DNA of 64,000 nucleotides, taken from assembly GCF_009469605.1 (NCBI RefSeq), contig NZ_SSXU01000005.1:262475-326474 (forward strand), in the 5' to 3' direction. A program made the position numbers and the translations under genes. The notes under the pieces are model-generated. The model made no database searches, was not told the origin of the DNA, and saw nothing but the letters and a program-made list of their open reading frames with translations. This stretch comes from Zoogloea sp. 1C4. GTDB taxonomy: Bacteria > Pseudomonadota > Gammaproteobacteria > Burkholderiales > Rhodocyclaceae. How positions within the stretch are numbered: position 1 is the first letter of the stretch; each line of letters starts with the position of its first letter. Shown here piece after piece: positions 47,405-56,326 of this stretch.

Positions 47405-48817
47405 ATGCGAGTCCGTTTCTTTGGCGCGGCCGGCGAAGTGACCGGTTCGTGCACTCTGGTGGAAGCCGGCGATGTCCGCTTCCTGGTCGATTGCGGGATG
47501 TTCCAGGGCGGGCGCGAGGCCCGGGCCAAGAACCTCCGGGCGCTGGATTTCGGCTTCGACGTGCGGGACATCGACTTCGTGCTGCTGACCCACGCCCACA
47601 TCGACCACTCCGGCCTCTTGCCGCGGCTGGCGGTGCTGGGTTTTCGCGGCCCGATCTACGCCACGCCCGCCACCATCGACCTGCTGGCGGTACTCCTGCC
47701 CGACAGCGCCCACATCCAGGAGAAGGAATCCGAGTGGCAGCTGCGCCACCAGCACCGCCGGGGCGGTAGCGAGCGGGGCGTGGTGGCGCCGCTCTACACC
47801 GTGGCCCAGGCCCAGACCACCCTCGGCCTGCTGCAGCCGGCGCCCTACGGCAGGACCATCGAGCCGGCGCCGGGCATCGCGGTGCGCTTTCATGATGCGG
47901 GGCACATCCTGGGTTCGGCGTGGCTGGAGGTAACCGCCGCGGGCGAGGGCCGGCCGCGCCGGCTGGTGTTCTCCGGCGACATCGGGATGCGCGACCGGCC
48001 GGTGCTGAACGACCCGGAGACGATCATCCCCTCGGCCGATCTGCTGCTGATCGAATCCACCTACGGCGACCGCCTGCACCGCCCCTTGGCCGAGACCGAG
48101 GAGGAGATCATCGCCGCGATCGGCCGCACCCGGGCCTGCCACGGCAACCTGGTGATCCCGTCCTTCGCGGTGGGGCGCACCCAGGAGATCATCTACATCC
48201 TGGCCGATCTGGTGCGGCAGGGAAGGCTGGAGCCCCTCAAGGTCTTCGTGGATTCGCCCATGGCCAACGAGGCGACGCGCATCACCCTGGCCCACCCGGC
48301 GCTGCTCGACAGCGAGACGCGGGATCTGCTCGAATGGCTGAAGGCCCACCCGAACAAGCTGAAGCTGGAGTTCGTGGCCGACGTGGAGGCTTCCCGGGCG
48401 CTTAACGACGTGCGCAGCGGGGCGATCATCATCTCGGCCAGCGGCATGTGCGAGGCCGGACGGATCAAATACCACCTGCGGGAGAACCTGCCCCGCAGCG
48501 AGTGTAGCGTGCTGATCGCCGGCTTCCAGGCGGCCGGCACGCTCGGCCGGCGGCTGGTGGATGGCGCCCGGCTGGTGCATATCTTCGGCGAGCCGGTGCC
48601 GGTGCGGGCGCGCATTTACACGGTGGGCGGGCTGTCGGCCCACGCCGACCAGGCCGGGCTGCTGGACTGGATCGGCGGCGTTCATACCCCGCCGCGCCAC
48701 ACCTGCGTGATCCACGGCGAGGCCGGAGCCTCGGCCACCTTCGCCCAGGCCATCCGCGACCGGCTGGGCTGGAAGGACGTGATGCTTCCCAAGCCCGGTG
48801 ACAGCCTGCCCCTGTAG
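47405..48817 (+). CDS. MBL-fold beta-CASP protein (RNA-specificity domain)
   Basis: 470 residues. Metallo-beta-lactamase core with THAHIDHSGLL, DAGHILGSAW and SGDIGMRDRP binding two metals, a beta-CASP insert (SFAVGRTQEIIYIL, DSPMANEAT, ISASGMCEAGRIKYHL) and C-terminal GGLSAHADQAGLLDWI. This is the YsiP/CPSF-like bacterial group of possible RNA hydrolases. ATG at 47405 follows AAGGAGGT. The TAG stop is part of the GTAG of a REP-like element. Confidence 0.88.
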   Translation: MRVRFFGAAGEVTGSCTLVEAGDVRFLVDCGMFQGGREARAKNLRALDFGFDVRDIDFVLLTHAHIDHSGLLPRLAVLGFRGPIYATPATIDLLAVLLPDSAHIQEKESEWQLRHQHRRGGSERGVVAPLYTVAQAQTTLGLLQPAPYGRTIEPAPGIAVRFHDAGHILGSAWLEVTAAGEGRPRRLVFSGDIGMRDRPVLNDPETIIPSADLLLIESTYGDRLHRPLAETEEEIIAAIGRTRACHGNLVIPSFAVGRTQEIIYILADLVRQGRLEPLKVFVDSPMANEATRITLAHPALLDSETRDLLEWLKAHPNKLKLEFVADVEASRALNDVRSGAIIISASGMCEAGRIKYHLRENLPRSECSVLIAGFQAAGTLGRRLVDGARLVHIFGEPVPVRARIYTVGGLSAHADQAGLLDWIGGVHTPPRHTCVIHGEAGASATFAQAIRDRLGWKDVMLPKPGDSLPL

Positions 48818-48882
48818 GTCGGACTTCAGTCCGACAACCCCTGCCTGCTCAACCCGTGATGTCGGACTGAAGTCCGACCTAC
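48814..48882. repeat. REP-like doublet (REPIN): two inverted GTAG palindromes
   Basis: Copy 1 (48814-48836) GTAGGTCGGACTTCAGTCCG plus ACA is itself a hairpin (GTCGGACT/AGTCCGAC). Copy 2 (48860-48882) is its inverted partner, ending CGACCTAC. The GTAG head and doublet arrangement are those of REP sequences mobilised by RAYT transposases; none is seen in this window. It may also act as a terminator or mRNA stabiliser. Confidence 0.85.
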
Positions 48883-48923
48883 GGTTCACGCTGCAGAGGG
48901 ATGGCTTTTCGGCCCCTTGAAGC

Positions 48924-48966
48924 AAAAAAACGCAGCCCTCGACAGGCTGCGTTTTCGCATTTTTTG
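48924..48966. terminator. Bidirectional terminator between the MBL gene and the glycosylphosphotransferase gene
   Basis: AAAAAAACGCAGCC pairs with GGCTGCGTTTT around CTCGACA, with T-rich tails on both sides. Confidence 0.88.
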
Positions 48967-48976
48967 AGGTCGGGCC

Positions 48977-50368
48977 TCAGTAGGCGTTCGGGTCTTTGCG
49001 GATCAGCCCGACGGTGCGCAGGATGATCCGCAGGTCGAGCAGGAAGGACCAGTTGCGCAGGTATTCCAGGTCGAAGTCGATGCGCCGCTTCATCTTGTCG
49101 AGGGTTTCGGTCTCGCCGCGGCAGCCGTTCACCTGGGCCCAGCCGGTGATGCCCGGGCGCACCTTGTGGCGGATCATGTAGCCCTTGATGAGCTTGCGGT
49201 AGGTCTCGTTGTGGGCCACCGCGTGGGGGCGCGGGCCGACGATGCTCATGCGGCCCTGGAGCACGTTGATGAACTGGGGCAGCTCGTCCAGCGAGGTGCG
49301 CCGCAGGAAGGCGCCCAGGGGCGTCACCCGGCTGTCGCCCACCCGGGCCTGGGTGATGGTGTCACCGTTCTCGCAGACGCTCATGGAGCGGAACTTGTAG
49401 ACCAGGATGCGCTCCCCGTCGAGGCCATAGCGGTGCTGGCGGAACAGTACCGGGCCCGGCGAAGTGGCCTTCACCGCGATGGCGATGGCCACCAGCAGCG
49501 GCGAGATCATCATCAGGATGGCCGCCGCCAGCACGAAATCGAAAGCCTGCTTGAAGAGGCCATTGACGCCGGTGAACGGTGATTCGCACACCGCCACCAC
49601 GGGCAGGCCGCCCAGGTCGTCCATGCGCGCCTGGATCAGGTCGGTCATGAAGAAATCCGGCACGAAATAGATCGACACCGTGGTGTCGCGCAGCTCGTCC
49701 AGCAACTGGAGGATGCGCGGCTGGCTGCTCATGGGCAGGGCGATGTAGATCACGTCCACGTCGTTGTCGCGCACGTAATCCACCAGATCCTTGATCTTGC
49801 CCAGATGGTGGATGCCGGCGCGGGCGTGGCGGCTCGAATGGCGGTCGTCAAAGAAGCCGAGCAGGCGCTTGCCGGCGCGGCGGGAGCGTTCGAGACGGTC
49901 GGCCACGGCCAGGCCGGCGTGGCTGGCGCCCACGATCACCGCCCGCTGGCGGTAGCCCGCGTGGGCCATGACCATCGGCGTGAAGGTGTGGGCGGCATGG
50001 CGGGCGAGGGCGGCCGTCGCCGGCCCGACCACGAACCACACCAGCAGTACCTCTGGCGCGTAGGCGCTGCCAAAGCCCGTCATCAGTCCGATCAGGGTGA
50101 GGATGCCGAACAGCGCGACCCCCTTCAGCCAGCTTCCCCGGTACAGCGCCTTGAGGCCGCTGTCGATGTGCATCGGCATCGGCTGGGCCAGCAGGAACAC
50201 CGTGATCGCCAGCACCGCGTAGGCAGGCTGCCCGCCCACGCCAAACCAGTTCGCCACCCCCAGCAGGCTGCCGGAGAAGGCGATGGGGTCGAGAAGGGCC
50301 TCGAAGATGGAGATCAGGGACAGGTGGGGCTTGATGCCCGGCGCCTGTCGTTCGATGGCGGCCTGCAT
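48977..50368 (-). CDS. Undecaprenyl-phosphate sugar phosphotransferase (WcaJ/EpsB type)
   Basis: 463 residues. It transfers a sugar-1-phosphate to undecaprenyl phosphate, the first step in polysaccharide repeat synthesis. N-terminal membrane helices, a central NAD-like fold (RAVIVGASHAGLAVADRLE), then a further helix (FVLAAAILMMISPLLVAIAI) and the catalytic domain: KATSPGPVLFRQHRYG, KFRSM, RRTSLDELPQFINVLQG, MSIVGPRPHAV and VRPGITGWAQVNGCRGET. It diverges from epsL across a short AT-rich region containing two TTTGCAAAA words (50463-50471, 50496-50504). Confidence 0.92.
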   Translation of the reverse strand: MQAAIERQAPGIKPHLSLISIFEALLDPIAFSGSLLGVANWFGVGGQPAYAVLAITVFLLAQPMPMHIDSGLKALYRGSWLKGVALFGILTLIGLMTGFGSAYAPEVLLVWFVVGPATAALARHAAHTFTPMVMAHAGYRQRAVIVGASHAGLAVADRLERSRRAGKRLLGFFDDRHSSRHARAGIHHLGKIKDLVDYVRDNDVDVIYIALPMSSQPRILQLLDELRDTTVSIYFVPDFFMTDLIQARMDDLGGLPVVAVCESPFTGVNGLFKQAFDFVLAAAILMMISPLLVAIAIAVKATSPGPVLFRQHRYGLDGERILVYKFRSMSVCENGDTITQARVGDSRVTPLGAFLRRTSLDELPQFINVLQGRMSIVGPRPHAVAHNETYRKLIKGYMIRHKVRPGITGWAQVNGCRGETETLDKMKRRIDFDLEYLRNWSFLLDLRIILRTVGLIRKDPNAY

Positions 50369-50544
50369 GGCGGACTGTTGTATCCCGATGGTTGTCTGGT
50401 CGATGCGGAATGTACTGCAAGTTCGATATTGTTAATGTCAAATTTATTGGATATGTGAATTTGTTTGCAAAAAACTGTGCAGAACGCCGGTGCTTTTGCA
50501 AAATGCGTAAAATTTGGCTTGATTTCGTCCGCTTCTCCCTCAAG

Positions 50545-51957
50545 ATGCTGCAACTTGCTAATCGGGGTGCGGATTTGCGTGATTTTGGTGTTCGTGTCGG
50601 GGGTGTTTTGCTGCTGATCGGGGCAGGTCTGCCCGCTTTTGGTAGCGAAGGCGTGGCCCTCCACGTTTCGACCATGCTGGGCGAACCGCGCAGGCCGGGG
50701 CCGCTTTTCGAGAGCGACGAGCTGGACCCGCCGTATCTGGAGCTGAGCCGGGCGCTGTCCGACGATTCGGCCAAGGTGGCGGCGGAAGACCGGGGCAGCG
50801 ACCCCATCGACCTGCCGCTGGGCAAGGGCATCGGCTCGCGGATCAGCGTCAGCGAAACCCTCGCCTACGACAGCAACCTGTTTCGACTCTCCGGCGCTGC
50901 GGCGGCCACGGCGGCCGGCCTGAAGGGGATGGGCGACTGGAACAGCACCACCAAGCTGGGCCTGGGCCTGGAGAAGTACTACGCCGGGCAGCAGTTCACC
51001 CTCGATTACGAGCTGGCGGTGTCGCGTTACCGGGAGTTCGGTTTTCTGGACAACAACGCCAACAGCCTCGTGGGCCGCTGGCGCTGGACGGCCGGGCCGG
51101 ACTGGAAGGGCGAGCTGTCTGCCGAACAGCGCGAGGCGACCGACGACTTTGCGTACTACCGCCAGCAGCAGCGCAGCCTGGGTGTGACGCGGCAGTTCAC
51201 GGCCGGCGGGTTTTATCAGGTGGCGCCGGACTGGTTTGTCGGCGCTCAGGTCGGGCAGGGCAGCCGGCGTTATCCGGATGGCTCGCGGCCCAGCAATGAA
51301 ATCGATTTTGCCGGTTTTGACGCTGTGCTGCGCTACGCGCCGGCGTCGGGGGCGGTGGTGGCGGTGACCCGTCGGCGTGCCCAGGGCCAATACCCCAACG
51401 CGCCGGTGACGGTCACCGGTCTGAGCGAATCGCGCTTCGAGCAGGACGAATTCTTTGCGGAAGCGACGCTGCCGCTGCGAAGCGGAACGCGCCTGCTGGC
51501 CCGGCTGGGTACGGTGAGCCGCAGCTACCAGCGTTTTCCGCAGAACAACTACACGGGCCACAACGGGAGCGTCGGCTTCGAGTGGCGGGTGACGCCACGC
51601 ACGCTGATCAGCACCACGCTGCGCCACGACGTGGAGCCGGCCCAGGACTTCGTCTCGAACTACGTGGCCGTGAAGGGCCTGCGGTTTGGGGCGGTCTGGG
51701 AGTACTCGCCGAAGCTGCGGGTGGACAGCCGCCTGGAATGGCGCGACGCCCAGTACCGGGGCGACCCGGGTTTCGGGGTGAGCACCGCGTCCCAGCGGGA
51801 AGACAAGGGTGTGCTGGCTGCAGTGGCCGGCACCTGGCAGCTGACGCCGCGCACGCGCTGGATCACCTCGCTGACGCGGGAGCGCCGGACTTCGACCGAG
51901 GCGGCACAGAGTTTCAACTATTGGACATTGGCGGGGAGCTTGCAGTGGGTGTTTTGA
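50545..51957 (+). CDS. epsL: EpsL-type outer-membrane beta-barrel of exopolysaccharide locus
   Basis: 470 residues from the ATG at 50545 (an in-frame ATG at 50503 adds 14). A signal peptide with hydrophobic core VGGVLLLIGAGLPAFG is followed by a barrel-like body of alternating aromatic/polar strands, ending in Phe (SLQWVF), the outer-membrane C-terminal signature. Segments such as ISVSETLAYDSNLFRLSG and the closing barrel strands match EpsL/XrtB-associated proteins. Probably the export porin or scaffold of the polysaccharide. It overlaps the epsE start by 13 bases. No clear ribosome site helps to decide the start. Confidence 0.78.
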   Translation: MLQLANRGADLRDFGVRVGGVLLLIGAGLPAFGSEGVALHVSTMLGEPRRPGPLFESDELDPPYLELSRALSDDSAKVAAEDRGSDPIDLPLGKGIGSRISVSETLAYDSNLFRLSGAAAATAAGLKGMGDWNSTTKLGLGLEKYYAGQQFTLDYELAVSRYREFGFLDNNANSLVGRWRWTAGPDWKGELSAEQREATDDFAYYRQQQRSLGVTRQFTAGGFYQVAPDWFVGAQVGQGSRRYPDGSRPSNEIDFAGFDAVLRYAPASGAVVAVTRRRAQGQYPNAPVTVTGLSESRFEQDEFFAEATLPLRSGTRLLARLGTVSRSYQRFPQNNYTGHNGSVGFEWRVTPRTLISTTLRHDVEPAQDFVSNYVAVKGLRFGAVWEYSPKLRVDSRLEWRDAQYRGDPGFGVSTASQREDKGVLAAVAGTWQLTPRTRWITSLTRERRTSTEAAQSFNYWTLAGSLQWVF

Positions 51958-52799
51958 CGACAGGTTGGAAGCGCGGCAGGGCGGCGCTGGGTGCGCTGGT
52001 GACCGGGCTCGCGCTCGTCGCCGGGCTGGTGCCGGCCCATGCGCGGGAGGCCGCCGGGCAGGAGCCGGCCGCCCAGGAATATCGCCTCGGGCCGGGGGAT
52101 GGGCTGAAGATCTCGGTCTTCCAGAACCCGGATCTCAGCCTCGAGACCCGCGTCTCCGAAACCGGCTCGATCAGCTACCCGCTGGTGGGCAACGTGCAGG
52201 TGGGCGGGCTGAGCGTGGCAGGCGCCGAGAAGGCGATTGCCGACGGCCTGAAGAAGGGCGGCTTCGTGCTCCAGCCCCAGGTCACGGTGGTGCTCCAGCA
52301 GGTGCGCGGCGCCCAGGTGGCGGTGCTTGGTCAGGTGGCCCGGCCCGGTCGCTACCCGCTGGAAAGCACCGCGATGAAGGTCACCGACGCCCTGGCCCTG
52401 GCCGGCGGCATGGCGCCTCAGGGGGCCGACAAGGTGATCCTCACCGGCATGCGGAGTGGCCGCCGGGTGCGCGCCGAGATCGACGTGACCGAACTCTTCG
52501 TCACCTGGACGCCCGAGAAGGACCTGCCGGTGATGGCGGGCGACACCCTCTACGTGAATCGCGCCCCGCAGGTGTACGTGTATGGCGAGGTGCAGCGCTC
52601 CGGCGCCTACCGCATCGAGCGCCAGATGACCGTGCTGCAGGCCCTCGCCATGGGCGGCGGCCTCAGCCAGCGGGGCACCGAGCGCGGCGTGCGCATCCAC
52701 CGTCGCGGCGAGGACGGCGCCGTGCGCGTGCTCACCCCCCAACTCAACGACCTGGTGCAGGCGGATGACGTGATCGTCGTCCGCGAGGCCCTCTTCTGA
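51945..52799 (+). CDS. epsE: Polysaccharide export protein EpsE (Wza-like)
   Basis: 284 residues. GTG start at 51945, with GGGGAG 7 bases upstream, gives a signal peptide (LGALVTGLALVAGLVPAHA). Then comes the Poly_export domain YRLGPGDGLKISVFQNPDLS and a SLBB domain series (VAVLGQVARPGRYPLES, VYVYGEVQRSGAYRIERQ). No lipobox cysteine is seen at the cleavage site, unlike Wza. Forms the periplasmic/outer-membrane export channel with EpsF and EpsL. Confidence 0.88.
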   Translation: MGVLTTGWKRGRAALGALVTGLALVAGLVPAHAREAAGQEPAAQEYRLGPGDGLKISVFQNPDLSLETRVSETGSISYPLVGNVQVGGLSVAGAEKAIADGLKKGGFVLQPQVTVVLQQVRGAQVAVLGQVARPGRYPLESTAMKVTDALALAGGMAPQGADKVILTGMRSGRRVRAEIDVTELFVTWTPEKDLPVMAGDTLYVNRAPQVYVYGEVQRSGAYRIERQMTVLQALAMGGGLSQRGTERGVRIHRRGEDGAVRVLTPQLNDLVQADDVIVVREALF

Positions 52800-52811
52800 T
52801 CGGACGCCGAC

Positions 52812-54191
52812 ATGGGCATCACTCAACTTCTGGCGGTACTCCGGGCGCGGCGTCGGGAACTCTTCATGGTGTGGGGCAGCGTGGTGCTACTGGCCCTGGT
52901 GGTGAGCCTCGTGCTGCCGCGCCAGTACGTGGCCTCGTCCGAGGTGGTGGTCGAATCCCGCGGCGGTGATCCGCTGGTGGTGCAGCCGGGCAGCGGCGCG
53001 ACGACGCCGGGCTTCCTCGCCACCCAGGCCGACATCATGGCCAGCGAGCGGGTCGGCGCCAAGGCGGTGGCGGCGCTGAAGGTGGCGCAGATGCCGCGCT
53101 GGGCCGAGAAGTGGCAGAAGGCCTCGGGCGGGCAGGGCGATGCCGACCGCTGGATCGCCGGACGCTTGAAGAAGTTCGTCAAGGTGAGCCCGTCCCACGA
53201 GAGCAACGTGCTGACCGTCACCTTTACCGGCGACGACCCGAAGTTTGCCGCCGACTACGCCAACGCGCTGGCCAAGGCCTACGTGGAGACCGATCTGGAG
53301 CTGAAGATCGAGCCGGCCAAGCAGTCGGCCGCGTGGTTCGACGAGCACACCAAGGCCCTGCGCGCCAACCTGGAAACCGCCCAGGCCCGCCTGTCGGAGT
53401 TCCAGCGCAGCCACGGCCTGGTGGGCGACGAGAAGCTCGACCTGGAGAGCGCGCGCCTCACCGAGCTCTCCACCCAATACACGGCCATCCAGGCCCAGAG
53501 CACCGAAACCACCTCGCGCCAGCGCCAGGGCGGCAGCGCCAACGAAGTCACCGCCAGCCCGCTGGTCCAGGCCCTCAAGGTGGATCTGGCCCGCCAGGAA
53601 GCCAAACTCTCCGAGCTCTCCGGCTATCTCGGCGAGAACCATCCCCAGTACCAGCGCGTGAAGGGCGAGGTGGAATCCCTGCGCGCCCGGCTGCGCACCG
53701 AATCCGGCAACGTGGCTGCGGTGGTGGGCACCAACACCCGCATCAACCAGGCCCGCGAAGGCGACGTCAAGAGCCGCCTCGAAGCCCAGAAGCAGCGCGT
53801 GCTGCAGCTCAAGCAGCAGCGCGACGAGATGGGCGTGCTACAGCGCGAGGTGGATAGCGCCCAGAAGGCCTACGACCTGGTGATGGCCCGCCTGACCCAG
53901 ACCAGCCTCGAGAGCAAGTCGCGCCAGGGCAACGTGGCCGTGCTGTCGGTGGCGGTGCCGCCCACCGAAGCGGCCAGCCCCAAGCTGCTGCTCAACCTGG
54001 GTCTCGCCATCGTCATCGGCGCCCTGCTGGGCATGGCAGTGAGCATCGTGCGCGAGCTGTTCGACCGCCGCATCCGCAGTGCCGCAGACCTGGACGACGC
54101 CATCGGCGCGCCGCTGCTGGCCGAGATACCCCGCCTGCCGGACGCCGCCAACGAGGGCTCGCGCCTGCGTCTGGCCCTGCGGCGGGCCTGA
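52812..54191 (+). CDS. epsF: Chain-length determinant protein EpsF (Wzz/PCP type)
   Basis: 459 residues. Two membrane segments flank a periplasmic coiled coil: VWGSVVLLALVVSLVLP near residue 20 and LLLNLGLAIVIGALLGMAVS near the end. FKKFVKVSPSHESNVLTV-like PCP motif and long heptad helices (about 165-320) are seen. The short cytoplasmic tail lacks a Tyr-rich cluster. It pairs with EpsG kinase, the next gene, to control polymer length. Confidence 0.9.
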   Translation: MGITQLLAVLRARRRELFMVWGSVVLLALVVSLVLPRQYVASSEVVVESRGGDPLVVQPGSGATTPGFLATQADIMASERVGAKAVAALKVAQMPRWAEKWQKASGGQGDADRWIAGRLKKFVKVSPSHESNVLTVTFTGDDPKFAADYANALAKAYVETDLELKIEPAKQSAAWFDEHTKALRANLETAQARLSEFQRSHGLVGDEKLDLESARLTELSTQYTAIQAQSTETTSRQRQGGSANEVTASPLVQALKVDLARQEAKLSELSGYLGENHPQYQRVKGEVESLRARLRTESGNVAAVVGTNTRINQAREGDVKSRLEAQKQRVLQLKQQRDEMGVLQREVDSAQKAYDLVMARLTQTSLESKSRQGNVAVLSVAVPPTEAASPKLLLNLGLAIVIGALLGMAVSIVRELFDRRIRSAADLDDAIGAPLLAEIPRLPDAANEGSRLRLALRRA

Positions 54192-54200
54192 GGAGCATCC

Positions 54201-55094
54201 ATGGACATGAAATCCTTTTCCGGTCATTCCCAAGTGTCTGCCTTCGAAAAACCTCCGGTCGCCTTCCCCAATCTGGGTGAAATCCTCGTGTCCACCGGCC
54301 GCCTGTCGGCCGACGCGGTGGCCCGTGTCACGGCCCGTCAGCGGGAGCGGGGGATTCCCTTCGGCGCGGCGGCCATCGAGCTCGGGCTGGTGACCCAGGC
54401 CGACGTGCACGCCGCCCTGTCGCGGCAGTTCGACTACCCGGTGCTCTCCGCTGGCGACCAGGGCGCTGACCCGGAGCTGGTGGCCGCCTTCGATCCCACC
54501 TCGCCCCGCGTCGAAGCCCTGCGCAAGCTGCGCAGCCAGCTGGTGCTGCGGCGCATGGCCAACCCGATGCTGCGCACCGTCGCCATCGTCGGCCCGGTGC
54601 GTGGTGAAGGGCGCAGCTGGCTGGCGGCCAACCTGGCGGTGGTGTTCTCCCAGCTGGGTGAGCGCACCCTGCTGGTCGATGGCGACCTGCGCAACCCGCG
54701 CCAGCAGACCCTGTTCCGCCTGCCGCCGGCCGGCGGCCTGGCCTCGCGGCTGGCCGAGCGGGGCGACAAGGGCGGCGCAATCCAGCCCCACTCGCGCTTC
54801 GATCACCTGTCGGTGCTGCAGGCCGGCATCGTGCCGCCCAACCCCCAGGAGCTGCTGGCCCGTCCGGCCTTTGGCGCGCAGATCGCGGTGGCCCGGGAGA
54901 CCTTCGAGATGACGCTGGTGGATACCCCGGCCGATGAAGTGGGCGCCGATGCCCAGCTCGTCGCCGCCACCTGTGGCAGCGCGATCATCGTGGCCCGTCG
55001 CCACGCCTCGGCCCACAAGCGGGTGGCGGCGCTCTCGGCCGGCCTGCGGGACGCCGGCGTGGTGGTGATCGGCGGCGTGCTGCTCGACTTCTGA
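54201..55094 (+). CDS. epsG: EpsG chain-length tyrosine kinase (BY-kinase-like) with MshEN-like N-terminus
   Basis: 297 residues. Residues 24-76 hold two 24-residue MshEN-type motifs: NLGEILVSTGRLSADAVARV..Q (24-47) and FGAAAIELGLVTQADVHAAL..Q (to 76), spaced by exactly five residues, the layout of the cyclic-di-GMP-binding MshEN module. The kinase domain follows: Walker A-like GPVRGEGRSW with Arg138 where Lys is usual (common in EpsG-type proteins as I recall), Walker A' LLVDGDLRNP and Walker B TLVDTPADEVG. No Tyr cluster at the C-terminus. Stop and next start touch (ATGG). Confidence 0.86.
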   Translation: MDMKSFSGHSQVSAFEKPPVAFPNLGEILVSTGRLSADAVARVTARQRERGIPFGAAAIELGLVTQADVHAALSRQFDYPVLSAGDQGADPELVAAFDPTSPRVEALRKLRSQLVLRRMANPMLRTVAIVGPVRGEGRSWLAANLAVVFSQLGERTLLVDGDLRNPRQQTLFRLPPAGGLASRLAERGDKGGAIQPHSRFDHLSVLQAGIVPPNPQELLARPAFGAQIAVARETFEMTLVDTPADEVGADAQLVAATCGSAIIVARRHASAHKRVAALSAGLRDAGVVVIGGVLLDF

Positions 55095-56326
55095 TGGCCT
55101 TCGCCCTCTCCGCCACGGCGCCCGTCAGCCTTGCCACCCCCTTTGAGAAGCGGGTGGCGCAGGGCTTTGCCTGGGCGCTCTTTGCCACCCTGTGGCTGAA
55201 GCTGGCGGTGGCGGTCATGCTGACCCAGCCGGTGATCGATGCGGAAGGCGAATCCATGTACAACCGGCTGGCCGACGCCATGCTGCTGGGGGTGATGTTC
55301 GCCGGCATCGGCACCTACGCCGACGCCATCCTCCAGCGCGCACCGCTGATCCTCGTGGCGGTGCCGATTGGCCTCGCGTCCTTCCTGACGACCGAGGCGC
55401 TGACCGGGCTCAACTTTTCGACGGCGGTCTTCGAGTACTTCAAGATCGTCACGCCGCCGCTGTTGTCGGTGCTGCTGCTGCGCCTCTACGAGCGGGAGAC
55501 GGCGCTGGTGATCCGCCTGATGCAGATCACCCTGGTGCTGATCTGGGTGATGGTGGTGTTTGCGCTCGTCGTGATGCCGCCCTCCCTCAACCGGGGCGGC
55601 GAGCCGTTCTGGCCGGTGTACTTTGCCTCGCTGCACACCAGCTCGTATCTGGTGGTGGTGTGCGCGGCGCTGTCGCTATACCTCTTCGAGGCCGGCCACC
55701 TGAGCCGCCGGCTGTTCATCGCCCAGCTGCTGTTCTCGCTGCTGCTGGTGTTCTACGGCTGGGGCGTGCGTACCTCGATGGTGGCGGCGGTTGCCTTTGG
55801 CGGCGTGGTGATGCTGCAGCGCATGCGGATGGCGCCGGTGGTGATGTTCGTCGGCTTTGCCGGCCTGCTGACGCTGGCCTTCGTGCCGCTGCTGTTCGGG
55901 CTGATCCACCTGCCGTCGTGGGACGAGCTGGTCGAGGTGACGTCCGGCCGCTTCTCCATGTGGCTGCAGAAGATCGACATCCTCGCCAACAGCACGCTGC
56001 TGGAATGGATGTTCGGCCACGGCGAGGGCTCGGACTGGATCGTGTCCGAAGTGTGGTGGTGGAGCGCGAAGGATTCCCACAACGACTTCATCCGCCTGCT
56101 CAACCAGCAGGGCGTGCTGGGGCTGGGAATGGTCCTGGCGATCCTGGCGGTGTGGGCCGCGGCCTTTCCGCCGGGGGTGGCGCTGCCGCTGCTGGCGGCG
56201 CTGGGGGCGTCCACGGCCTTCAGCAACGGGATCATGTTCCGTCCCCAGGCCAGCCTGCTGATGCCCCTGGCGCTGGTGGCGGCGACCGCCGCATGGCAGC
56301 GGATCAGCGGGGAGGGCGCGCGATGA
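55094..56326 (+). CDS. Wzy-like polysaccharide polymerase (O-antigen ligase family)
   Basis: 410-residue membrane protein with ten or more hydrophobic segments. A large periplasmic loop near residues 270-340 contains FGHGEGSD and KDSHNDFIRLLNQQGVLGLG, the H-N-D-F/L pattern of the O-antigen polymerase/ligase fold. It probably polymerises repeat units on undecaprenyl pyrophosphate. Overlaps the Wzx-like gene by ATGA. Confidence 0.8.
   Translation: MAFALSATAPVSLATPFEKRVAQGFAWALFATLWLKLAVAVMLTQPVIDAEGESMYNRLADAMLLGVMFAGIGTYADAILQRAPLILVAVPIGLASFLTTEALTGLNFSTAVFEYFKIVTPPLLSVLLLRLYERETALVIRLMQITLVLIWVMVVFALVVMPPSLNRGGEPFWPVYFASLHTSSYLVVVCAALSLYLFEAGHLSRRLFIAQLLFSLLLVFYGWGVRTSMVAAVAFGGVVMLQRMRMAPVVMFVGFAGLLTLAFVPLLFGLIHLPSWDELVEVTSGRFSMWLQKIDILANSTLLEWMFGHGEGSDWIVSEVWWWSAKDSHNDFIRLLNQQGVLGLGMVLAILAVWAAAFPPGVALPLLAALGASTAFSNGIMFRPQASLLMPLALVAATAAWQRISGEGAR

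Noticed and set aside
50395..50510. Sigma-54 promoter upstream of epsL
   Set aside because: No GG-N10-GC pair at the required spacing was found.
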